From assembly GCA_001599915.1 (NCBI GenBank), contig BCIG01000014.1, forward strand, positions 434,001 to 498,000: a DNA stretch of 64,000 nucleotides. Direction: 5' to 3'. The notes under the pieces are model-generated. The model saw only the letters and a list, made by a program, of their open reading frames with translations. It was not told the DNA's origin and ran no database searches. Every line of letters starts with the position of its first letter. The first letter of the stretch is position 1. Below are positions 53,832 to 64,000 of this stretch, one piece after another. The DNA comes from Symbiotaphrina buchneri (taxonomy: Eukaryota; Ascomycota; Symbiotaphrinales; Symbiotaphrinaceae). A program made the translations under genes and the position numbers.

Positions 53832-56460
53832 TCAATTGACGCTCGTGCAGAGCGCACAATTTGGCGCAGCAGTAACTGTTACCGGAGGCGCGGTAACAGT
53901 AACAACTTGTACCACTGTTGAATATACGGTTTCTGCAGGTGGACATGTTCCCTGTGCAACTCCAAACGTGGTCGAGGCAGGTGGTGTGGTTACCGCGATA
54001 GCGGAAACAGACACCGGTGAAGTCTTCGACGACGGACTCATGCTTATGGGGAGGATTGTTATCGTCTCGGACTCGGTCGTCGTAAAACACGTGGTATACG
54101 TTGTTACCGTCAGATAGCTCGAGAAATATGTCATGCCGGAGGTCGTGACCGCCGTCGAGCAAGGTACGAAACTAGTAATGGTCGAGGTCTCGGTGGTGAC
54201 CGTGTATGTCGTAACAGTAGTCGGCGCCGTGACCGTGCTTGCATATGAAATACCACTTGTCGGCGTCCCCGTGCTCTTCACGCAATTGAGGCATTCTGTA
54301 ATTGTTGTGGTTGAGACGGTCTCAGTTGTTTCGTAAGAAGTTGACGAGCTCGAGACGTGAGTAAGGGTTACCGGACACGTTGTCACTGTTGTGATCGTAG
54401 TAAAGACCTCGGTCGTGCCGGAGGGAGGGGGCAGGGGCGGGCTAGTGGTCTTAGAGCAGCTCACACATTCAGTGATAGTAATTGTTGACACGGTTTCCGT
54501 AGTTCGATAGAACGTGGACGAGCTGCTAACTTGCGTATACGTCACAGGGCAGGTGGTGATCGTCGTAATCGTAGTGTAGACCTCGGTAGTGGTGACTGGA
54601 GGAGGTACGACTTTGGTCGTCTTTGGGCAGCTAAGACATTCCGTAATTGTGATGGTGGACACTGTCTCTGTAGTCTGTAGAGATGTAGAGGAACTTGAGA
54701 CGTGGGTGATTGTCACAGGGCAAGTGGTAGTCGTCGTAACGGTGGTGTAAATCTCCGTCGTCTTCGTGCTGAAGGGCGGCGGAGGGACAGAGCCTGATCC
54801 GGTGCCAGTGGGCCTGAGCGACGTAACATTGAATATGCCCGTTCCTGTAAACTTGAGGCTTGAGCTTTTGCTCTTTGATCCAGGAAGGACCGTTGAGGGT
54901 ATACCAGAACTCGGTACAGTGGGAGTTACACTCGCAGGTTTTGAAACCGTTGCAGACAGCGCCGAGGATGGTATACTTGCCGTGCCAACGGGCTTTGACG
55001 TGCTACTGGCCCCGGATCCCACCGAAGATGGGATAGTCGGAGTTGTGCCGGTCTTTGACTTGATGATCGTGCCCGAAACCGTAGATGATGGTGTAGTTGC
55101 AACTGTAACAGTGCCTGTCGTGCTAGCTGTCCCGTTCAAGGACACAGAGATCGTCGAAGACGGGAGGGAATTGGACGATGGCCCGGACAAAGGCTTAGAC
55201 GTAGTTGGTGTGAGTGAGATAGGACCGGTAGAAGATATAAGGCTTTTCGTCGCAATGCTGGACTTGCCGCTCCTGTTATTCACAGAAACAGATATGGTCG
55301 ATGAGGCCAGGGATTTGGATGACGTCGGGCTCGCAACTTTGCTGGTAGAGTTGGTGGATACTGATATGCCAGATGAAGGGAAGCTCTTTGAAGGACTGCT
55401 CGCCTTGATTGTAGTGCTGTTGGACAGGACCGACACAGTTGAGGAAGCTGGGGCCTTGGAGGAGAACGCGCTGGTAATGGCTTTACTCGTTGAGTTCGTG
55501 GAGACAGACACGGGATGACACCTGGCCCGTTGAGGTGGTGCTAAACTTGGTCGTGGTACTGTTGGCAGACTTGGAGATAGTCAACGAGGCAAGGCTTTTG
55601 CTCGTTATACTTGAAACGCTCGATGTACTTGCGGTTGCATTGAGCGACGGTGTAATAGAAGACGAAGCTGAAGATTTGTTTGTGGTGCTGGGAATGACGG
55701 AAGTGGAATTCATAGACTTCGATATCGTTAAGGAAGCAGTATTCTTGGACGAAGGGCTGGAGCTTATTATGCTAGATGTGCCATTAATCGAGACGGATAT
55801 TGAGGATGACGGGGCAGCCTTGGAACTGGTGCTGATTAGGCTTGACGTTGAATTAGATGCTGACGATACACTTGACGAAACGAAGGACTTCGATGAGGTA
55901 CTTTGGCTCGTAGTACTGGTCGTAGCATTCTCAGACTTAGATATGCTTGAAGATGCCACGCTCTTTGTAGTGATTGGGGTGGATACACCGACACTACTTG
56001 AAGTAGCATTCTGGGATGGTGACACGGTAGATGAGGCTGTAGACTTGCTTGTGCTGCCCGAGCTCGAGCTCGACTTGGACTTTGATGACGAAGGAAGACC
56101 GGTGCTCAAACTCGGGGTACCAGTCACAGACACCGGCGGCTTCGAACTGGACCCGGTACCTTGTATGGACGCCGTGGTAGACACAGAGACTGACGATGGT
56201 GAGGAAAAGCCCGTAGGACCATTGGAGTAGCTGAAGGTGTAGTTGCCGCATCCACCCATGCAACTAGTCACGGTGATGGTTGAAGTGACCACGGTAGTTT
56301 CCATCCACCGGTGAGACCCACTATGCTTCTCAGTCGTGAGAGGGCACACAGTCGTTGTCGTGTATGTAGTGAGCGTGACTTCCTTGGGGTAGTGCTCCAG
56401 ACGTCCTGCCGCCGCCACGGAAAGTAGGTAGGCACCAAGGACGAACGAGAAGCCTTGCAT
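53832..56460 (-). CDS. Secreted Ser/Thr-rich cell-surface-type protein with Cys-bearing repeats; one frame break
   Basis: Likely wall-associated, heavily O-glycosylated protein of about 875 residues. The signal peptide MQGFSFVLGAYLLSVAAAGR is followed by a first Cys unit (TTYTTTTVCPLTTEKHSG, ending VTSTITVTSCMGGC), then about 500 residues of units like SSSISVSINGTSS with frequent NxS/T sites. Three tandem Cys units follow at 54,265-54,765, each TTxxTTCPVTxTxVSSSST, about 18 residues, then TITECxxC. The C-terminus ends NCALCTSVN with no hydrophobic tail, so no GPI anchor is predicted. At 55512-55514 (GGG on plus) one base too many shifts the frame; reading resumes as VSVSTNSTSKAITS, exactly one repeat unit on. 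It may be an assembly slip or an inactive allele. A further start at 56484 is possible. Confidence 0.7.
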
Positions 56461-59400
56461 CTTGAGAGTTCTACTGTCAATCAATTAAGATATATGAGAA
56501 GCGAAGGTTGAGGCTTTGCGCTGCGATTGGACTGGTAGAAACGACGGATAGGAGGCAAACGAAGCTCCTTAGGAGTGAGAACGACTGTCACCCCGCACCG
56601 TGGCACGTAATTTTGACTGAGGAACTGGAAAAAGTGCAAGGGGAGAACCCTATACCATTATTATATGGAAACCGGAGGGATGCTCTGCATACGAGGACGG
56701 GATCGTGATGAGTCCGTTCCCCAAGCTAAACCAAAACACCTTCCCCAACGGGAAGCCATATACATGCATTGATGGTATAAGAAGAGGGAAAAGATTGACC
56801 CATGGCGTTCCGGCAGATACGGACGTTCAATCCGGCCGTCGTGGCCACAACCTGGTTGTTGCCATATTGGGGACGTGTGGTCCAACGGAAGAGGTGAACT
56901 GGAGAGTAGCTCGAAAACGAGACCATCTTTGCTCATGCATGACGGGTAAGCACGATCCTCATGAAGGCGAACAACCAGAGCTTGATAGCGTGAACGCCAT
57001 GTAGGGGCGTGGAGCGGACATCGAAGTCCCAAAAGCCGGTAGGAGAACTAGCCTGGAAAGGAAATCATCGCACGGCGAGAGTCCCGACGAGGGCTAACGA
57101 GCCACCCTAGTCAGCATGCATGTCTCTGATGGCACGTAGAAGGGTGCCTCCAAGCTCAGTTCGGATTGAAACAGGTGGACGGACAGTAATGCGCTCGTCT
57201 CAACGAAGCCGGCAGGAAAGAAAGCCGCACCGGGGTGAGTTGACGTTGAGCTTGGACCCCTGTCAATTTTTCTAAATATACGCCATGACGGATTGACCAG
57301 CAGGGGTAAGGAGGGGACTATGCTTGCAGCTCCCAAGGTCGGGCCCCTTCCCCAGAGTTCATGGAGCAGACCGCCAGGCCATGCGCCTGGGAGCTTTAAC
57401 CAGCTGATAGCAACAGATCTACGGGTGTTCGTTCAACCGTAATTTTGCGTTGAGTCGCGGTTAAGATGTTGTTGTATTGCATGTTTAGACGTTGAGACGA
57501 AAGGCCATGTCAGCATGTGCCTTGGCTGATGGTGCCTGCGTCAGCACACATCTCGTACGCTGTGAAGGGTGCGATATCGGTGATCTGGGAAATGGCTGTG
57601 CCGGTTGGTGACATGTGAAAGTGAAAAGAGACAGCAAAAGGATGCTTCGTAGAATTGGTAGAGCCCTACTTAGTGAGCACTTCGTAATTCTCTCTCGCTG
57701 GCCCGGGTGCTGTGGATTGGCCGGACGAAGAGAGGGGTATCAGCAAATCAAATTCCTTTCTCGGCCAATTGCGATAACGACGAGACAAGGGACCACCCAG
57801 TATTCACACATGCAGAGCGTGGAAGCCTTAGGACAGGAAGGATGATCAATGGTCAAGACACTTCCTAGTGTCTTCGTACATATTTGGTTTGGAGCGTGGA
57901 GGTTTGCAAGGACACCAACCTTCCGCACGCCTCATCTGCAGCCAAAAGCCGCTAGGAGAGTGCTGTTCCCCGCATCGACAGGCCGTGCCATCGTCTGTCC
58001 AAGACATCGACGCACCTCCGCCTCCGCGCGCCCGCCGCCTCCTCCGGCAAGCTCTTCCATAAGTTCGAGGTAAAAGGCAATTATGAATGGGTTGGCTGCA
58101 TCCTTCGGGCTCGACTGGATACGAAGTTACCACACCTTACAGGCCGGTGGTGGGTGGCTGGCCCGGTCGGAAAAGCCATGTCTTGTCCACGACGCCATGC
58201 GAACGGTGGCGCCGTCGCAAGAAAACCTCGACCAGATCGCCAAAACCCGTTAACAATGATAATACCTAAGGTAACATGGTCTTTGGAAAAAGCGTGATCA
58301 CGTTAGCCCTAGTCGATTGTCGGGCGCCGTGGGAATGTTGATTCGGAAAGTGGGCCCATTGAGCAGAACTCGGAAATGTAAGCCATCATCAAGTCAAGAC
58401 TGCATGAGGAGCGAGTGCTGTGGCTGGCACTGCGAAGGGCCCATGACATGCCGGCTCGATGGACACCTGGTAATTGTAGGTGTACTTCGTACCACATACC
58501 GCCATACATGAGGGAGTGGACGAGGGGAGTGGGGTAGTGGTACGGTGGCACCATACACGATCCAGTATCCAACCCCATGGCCTGTACTTTGATAAGGTAC
58601 AGTACCCTATTCGTACCCGGAGAACGGCACACGAATTCACGGTGGATGGGGTCATCGATGATCGGATGGCAATGTTATTTTAAGCAAAACTGTCAGTTCT
58701 TGCACCTTACCTGCATTGGTTAAGGTAGGTAAGGTAAGACAGTTTCGTCGGTTGGCTTCCCGTGGTTCAACCGTCCAACCATTTCTCGCTATGTTACCTG
58801 AGCTAACCTAGATGGTAGCTGACCTCAAATCAATTGGCTCAAACTGTTCGCTTCGCACCTTTACCCGGCCTGCGGGCCGTTGTCGATCACACTCACTCAC
58901 TCGCTTCCGCAGAACACGTGTAGTCCATACGTTCGAGAGCACCGCTAGGCCCAGGGTAGGCAAGGTATCTGGTACTCGACGAGGTTGAGTACCATCGTCG
59001 AGTTCATAAGAAACGAATGCTCAACAAATAGGTACGCAGGACAGATGAAAGGTAAAGCCCGCTGAAAGGCAACAATTATTATTATTGCTGTTGTTGTTCA
59101 TCGCAGTCAGTACGAGTTAAGGTAGTCATCCTCCTGCGCTAGATGATCCCCATGACGGCCATATGTATTCGTAGTGGTTGAGTACCTTACTGTGCGGAAC
59201 ATCCTGTCTTACTCCCACAATGGTCGACCTTCTGTGAGGGGTGCCGCTCCTACTGCTTACTTGCTTACTTGTTTTGCTGCATGGATGGCATCATCCATGC
59301 TTCGTACGTTTCCTCCGCTTATCGCAGATCTGCTGGCCAGCAGCGCGGACAACAACAGACTCGGATTTACTTGGAGCATTACCCGGCAAGGCAAACGAAG

Positions 59401-59852
59401 GGCAGGCAGCACATCACATCTCGGACGTGAAGCTCTTGACGCTCCAGGAGAGGATGTTATGCTCGCCACGCTGGTCTCGGGCAAACTCCTATAAAGTTAG
59501 ATCTGCCAATGGCGCTTCACCCTGTTTCTTCGCATTCGTATCTCAAGTGCGGAGTTGCGCCGTTCGCAGCGTTGCGAGGCATAGTCACTGGACGGACATA
59601 TCTCAACTTGCGCATGGGAGACATCTCTGTACAAGCTTTCAAAGGTTTGCAACGACACGATGATTGTGTTTCGCTAAGTGGTATCCTAAAAGCGCAGAGT
59701 GTCATCAATCCTCCAGCAAGTTCACGGACGAAGCATGTGCTACTTTGCCCACATGCATTGACTCCTTCCAAAAGAACACGCCTGCCCCATCTGATATCTG
59801 AAGCAGTCGCCAGACAAACCCCATGGTTTCATCAACTCACGTCTGGCAGTCG
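56461..59852. other. Longest intergenic region, no supported gene
   Basis: 3.4 kb with no protein-like frame, no repeat ends and no RNA gene. TAAGGTAC-family motifs cluster at 58,260, 58,590-58,615, 58,705-58,740 and 58,955-59,035. A short ATT/GTT run lies near 59,073-59,098. The upstream regulatory region of the Ser/Thr-rich gene is presumably at the left end. Confidence 0.5.
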
Positions 59853-62161
59853 CTACGTCCGAATCTCCTCGGCGTTGAACCCGAATACTAGTTTAAACAG
59901 ATCGAGAAGCCATCCGAATTGGTCCTGCCTTTTACTGGCCATCCACTTCACAGCCTCCGCGATCTCCTTCGCCGTCGCGGAGCGAGTTGGGAGCGAGCCG
60001 TTGCGGAAGGCCGGGTCTGCCGAGACCATCTGCTTGTAATTCTCCAGCAGGGAAGTCTGCCATGGCTGGACACCAAATGCCGTAAGCGGAAGGGCTTGCA
60101 CGAAATTCGGTAGTAATTGTTGACTGCGCTGATAGCCAGCATTCATGGCAGCCCGGAGGATAAGGAGTTTCAAGCGCGTAAGTTTTGGGTCTTCAGGTTG
60201 GGCAGCAGTAGTGGTTGCTGTCGATGAAGATGTCGCAGCAGAGGAGTGCGAGTAGCCGGAGATTGTTGATGATGCAGACGACCACTGTGGTTTGTTGTAC
60301 TCCGGGCCGAGTACGAGGATATTGGGTGTGGGGCTGCCTACATCAGGAGAGATGATGGTGTCTTCGAATATCGTTGTCGGAGTCTCTGGTTCCACGCCAG
60401 GCACCATTGATTCCACGACGGACGGAAGTGATGACTGTTTGGCATGGTTGATGGCTTGGGTAAAGGTGAAGGTCGTCTGACTGGGCCTAGGAGTCATGCG
60501 GTCAGGCCTGATCTGTGTCCATCCTTCCCGAAACAGGTCACAGAGCTCCCAACACGCCTGGATAGCGGAGCCCACAAGCTCTTCATCGGCCTGTTTGCCT
60601 TCGCGTCTGGTCTGCCGCAAGCTGAAGAGCATCTCAGCCAGTGACCAACATGCCCGAAGAAGGGCATCTGTCTCTCCGGCGAGACCGATCCTTTGCTTCA
60701 TTAAGCGGTGACAGAGAGTGATGTAGAAGTCCAACGTCCTCTCACGAAATGCTTCAGGAAGATTCCTGTCATGCGTGTTGTAAAGGTGGTTGTTCAGCTC
60801 AAAACTGACACGCAAAACAGAGTCGGTGATTTCATCCTCACGCCTTCTGATTTCGAAGAGTGCCTGGCAAAACTCTCGGCACAGGTCGAGCGTGGGTATC
60901 ACTTCGCTGTTGTGTGCTTCGTCACGGCTATCGTAAAGCTTCTGGCATAGTTTCCAACAACTCTTCCACGCCTGTTCTTCAATGACCCCCTTTCCGGCCA
61001 AGTTGAAGATTCGCGCTCTATGGATGGAACTCAGGTTCGCCAAGGTGTTACAGAGTGTCCAGCATTCCGCTAAAGCACTCTTTAAGGCTTTGATCTCTTT
61101 ATCTCTCTCCTCTTGACTTTCCTGTGGCTTCTCTTGGACCCACTCTTCTTCCTCACCAAATTCTTCGTTCTGCGATTGCTCCAAGTCCTGACTTTCAGGG
61201 ATGTCTAGAAGCGGACGTCAGTTGCGACGGTTCCTGAGCTAATGGCAGAAACCCGACCTTCAAGGCTTCCGGATCTCCGCTGCCATGAGCGATCATTGGG
61301 CAACGCTTCCAATTCCTGTCTTGTTTGCGCTCTTGGTGTGTCTAAAGTGCGGTTTGCTTGGCTCACTGCAGTTGAGATGGGCGGAGGGGATTGTGGGCTG
61401 GTGGTATGCGACGAATCCTCGACCTTGCCGCGACGTTAGCGGCGGTGACGCCAGATGAGCTTAGTGCATACCTTTTGCACGGTGTCTATCCTCTTATCTA
61501 CCGGTGATTTTGCTGACCTCACTGTACGATCCGACTCTGGGGAAGGCGAGGGCGTAGATCGTTGCAAAGGTAAAGGAGATACCTCACCGTCCTGGTCGGA
61601 GCGTAAGTACAAAGTCTAAGTCGCGGGATCCGGCTTCCTACAAATGGCTTGAACTGTTGCGGAGCATGAATGGCAGATTGAGGAGCGTCATCAGAATCCG
61701 GGTCCGCCGAGGTGGGAACTGAAGTGTCTATCGTCCGGATCTATAATCTTCAGTTCGATTTAGACCGGGTGTTCGACAGTCCTCCTACGCACCTTAGGGC
61801 CGGTTGAATCCGGCAACGATTGGCTGCCGTCAGGGCTCTCGTGAAAGGTTTCGTTATCTACGGCAGGTGAATCGTCTATTTCTGTATTGTCCGTTCCATT
61901 GGACGTAGCCGGCGATGGCCCTGCCACTTCACCTAGGCTGGAGCGCGAATTGGGTGAGGTGGTCAGTAATTTGTCTTTCGACTCGTAAGACCTGTTGGCC
62001 ATTCTGTCAGCTGCATCTCTGCACGAAAGTGGACGCACAACGTACATGCGAGGAAAGAGCGGGGATTTCGAGAGACCTGGCGAAGCGGGAGAGTCTGTAT
62101 ATGGGGAAAAGGCAGATTTGGGACCCTCGGGCGAGTGTATCAAAGGGGACTCCAACGCCAT
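59853..62161 (-). CDS. Conserved fungal protein, alpha-helical, unknown function (DUF7624-like)
   Basis: Five exons (61793-62161, 61642-61740, 61472-61591, 61258-61423, 59853-61204) join in frame to give 701 aa. The first four exons are Ser/Pro-rich and disordered with many SP/TP sites (STPSPSPESD, TTSPQSPPPIS). The last exon starts with an acidic stretch (EEFGEEEEWVQEK) and then a helical domain with regularly spaced Cys/Trp pairs: LAECWTLCNTLANLSSIHRA, KSCWKLCQKLYDSRDEAHNS, CREFCQALFEIRRREDE, LLRACWSLAEMLF, AIQACWELCDLFREGW. These look like about five related helical units. A C-terminal block (LLILRAAMNAGYQR, ending KLVFGFNAEEI) completes it. I recall this arrangement as a domain of unknown function in filamentous fungi, with moderate certainty. 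No enzymatic motif is seen. Confidence 0.75.
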
Positions 62162-64000
62162 CACAGGTAGGTTAAAGTCTCCGTTGCAAGCATGAGAGGC
62201 ACCAGAGCTCCGTTAGAGCATGACCTCGAGCCAGCAAAGCACCCGCTCGGAATCGAAATGCGCCTTGAGGCTCGTGACATTCGCTTGCAAGACAGAGCAG
62301 CTGGAGTCGATTCCAGATCAGTCAGTACCGCAGGAAGCAGAGCAGAGGCGCGTCAATGGTGCAATGGAGGGTATGCGGAGCAATGAGCCAGCATCTTCCA
62401 CAGTTTCCGTCGTCTTTCTAATGAGAAATCTGAGGCAACGGCCCAAAACAATTTCGTTCGGGAGCGATCCAGTCCCGTCTACGGCAATCCGCAAGATAGC
62501 TGTGCCAGACGTTATACGGGCGGAGTAGAAGCTATACAAGTAGCCAACTGCTTGGGCCTTTCTCCGCCGCGATGGCCGCGAGCATAGACCGGAGCTCGAG
62601 CTAGGCTCCAACTGCGCCGCTGAACGGCATGAGCTTGTGCTATGCTGTGGTATGTGGTGTGCGGTATATGCGTGGGGCCAGTGTGGATGACCGGGCTGAA
62701 TTGGCCCCGAACAAGCTGATGGCTGCTCCGGCAGCTCTGAGGTTCGCCTGCTTGGCCCCGGCCCGCATAGAGGGTTCGAGTCGAGATCCGCAGCAGCATC
62801 GCATCGGATTGGACGAGCCGTGGTGGTGAACATGGGCCTTGGACTCCTTAAGCGCCGGTGCTAAGCAGAAAGAAGGGGAAGAACATGGCCAACCCCCCTG
62901 CACCCTTATTTCCATCCTCACTACGCTCCGTGCGTTGAGAGGAACCCACCTACAGGTCTCTTCTCGCTCAGCAGTTGTAGAATAAATTATACTGTCCAGT
63001 GAATTAAAAATACTTTGCAATTGAACAGAAAGATCGTGCATGAATATATCGTGCATTGTACAGGATGACCACGGCTCATAAGCCCCCAGAAGATACGGCT
63101 TCATACTTGTCGTACATTAAGGTACGGAGTAAAGTGTATAAGGTGCGGTACCTTATCTTAGCCTTCCGTCACCCGCTTTACCTCACTCAGCCTAAGGTAC
63201 GGAGTAAGGTAGATGGGCCCAGGGTCACGGTCCTACGGTAGCTGTCCATTATTATCATTTGCAAGCACTGTACCTTTCGAGCTTGACCTTGCCTACCTTA
63301 CCATTCGAACATGTATTGCCCGCAGAAACGCCGTCGCTGGCCCTCTCAGGTATGAATTGGAGTACAGGAAAGGTAAGGTGCGGAAGGTACACAGGCATTA
63401 CAAAGTACAGAGTCACCTGTACCTGCAATGACGAATTTGTATTCATACGAGTGGAGAGCAGCGCAGTATGCCTTCCACCAAACGGTACGCTACGTCGGGC
63501 ACACCACCTTAGGTACCTTAAGGGTAGGGCACCCTATATAACTCATGCAGAATACTATCTATGAGGAATACAATGGGGCTGCAGGACAAGGTAGCTCAGC
63601 ATTATGTGTGAAATGCAAAAGGGGGCTCAGCCGCTTCCGTGCGGCAGCGCGTCTGTTCATACATCACACCATTTGCGGAGCTCTCTAAAGGGCTTTGTAT
63701 TTCTTATAAGTACGACGTGTTCTCATATCATTCGATGGCGCGGCACAATGGTATAGCGGCACAGTGAACGCCTACCCACTCACAGAATACTGATGTACTA
63801 GCCCCTGGGCCCTCTCCAGAGAGCTAAGTTGCCGCGCGTAAATGGGAACAGGGCGGAGAAGAAAGGGTTTTCAATCTTCAACTATCGTATCTGTCGCTGA
63901 TGCAACACATAACCTCGAACACGACCATAACATTTCCTGGCAATGCAGTAGTTGTGCCGCACGGTTGCAGACCGGAGACCGTACATTGCGCCGTCCATTC
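62162..64000. other. Intergenic region to the right edge
   Basis: 1.84 kb upstream of the helical protein gene. The densest TAAGGTAC/TACGGAGTA cluster of the window lies at about 63,118-63,535 and includes AAGGTACGGAGTAAAG, CTAAGGTACGGAGTAAGG and the palindrome CCTTAGGTACCTTAAGG. No coding frame is convincing; a gene may begin beyond the edge. Confidence 0.5.

Noticed and set aside
54766-56230. Two long plus-strand frames (about 250 codons each) opposite the Ser/Thr-rich gene
   Set aside because: They are acidic, Val/Asp/Glu/Leu-rich mirror images of Ser/Thr/Asn codons on the coding strand; no start context or motif supports them.
56461-59852. Hidden transposon or gene in the 3.4-kb gap
   Set aside because: No transposase, reverse transcriptase, terminal repeats or protein-like frame could be read on either strand.
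62765-62790. tRNA-like B-box (GGTTCGAGTC)
   Set aside because: No matching A-box or foldable acceptor stem around it.

Overview
This window is nuclear DNA from a filamentous ascomycete (Pezizomycotina, most likely Eurotiomycetes). The evidence is short introns (mostly 45-65 nt, GT-AG), CT-rich leaders, and a gene set typical of these moulds: Atg2, an Sln1-type hybrid histidine kinase, Gwt1, an FG nucleoporin with a Ran-binding domain, a CECR1/ADGF-like adenosine deaminase and fungal F-box proteins. The species cannot be fixed from sequence alone. I assembled 18 genes by joining exons by hand across 36 introns. No tRNA, rRNA, CRISPR array, transposon or virus-derived element could be supported.

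Layout, left to right. 0-5 kb: the 5' end of a Chk1 checkpoint kinase (minus strand, running off the left edge), divergent from a UbcH10/Ubc11-type APC/C ubiquitin-conjugating enzyme, then an adenosine-deaminase-like gene. 5-11.6 kb: ATG2, the autophagy lipid-transfer protein. 14-22.4 kb: a disordered protein with two C-terminal membrane segments, a Nit2-type omega-amidase, and a major-facilitator transporter with a very long disordered N-terminus. 22.5-28.7 kb: an amidase-signature gene that looks broken, preceded by a (GAA)36 tract, an F-box/beta-propeller-like gene with one frame break, and a small probable mitochondrial protein. 30-40 kb: a disordered Ser/Pro-rich protein, the nucleoporin Nup2, an SCP2 sterol-carrier protein with a peroxisomal C-terminus, and an F-box-like protein.

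42.8-56.5 kb is rich in cell-surface and secretory functions: an Sln1-type osmosensor kinase, Gwt1 (GPI-anchor inositol acylation), an acetoacetate-decarboxylase-fold protein, a TM9/EMP70 family protein, and a secreted Ser/Thr-rich wall-type protein with one frame break. 59.8-62.2 kb holds a five-exon conserved fungal protein of unknown function. The gaps between genes are long (up to 3.4 kb) and carry a recurring short motif family around TAAGGTAC and TACGGAGTA.

The most interesting signals are three GC-AG introns among 36; an amidase whose catalytic serine codon is hit by an apparent one-base loss and which also carries a 17-base GT...AG block; frame breaks confined to non-core genes while very long core ORFs are intact; and the intergenic motif family. 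I found no convincing new multi-gene system.
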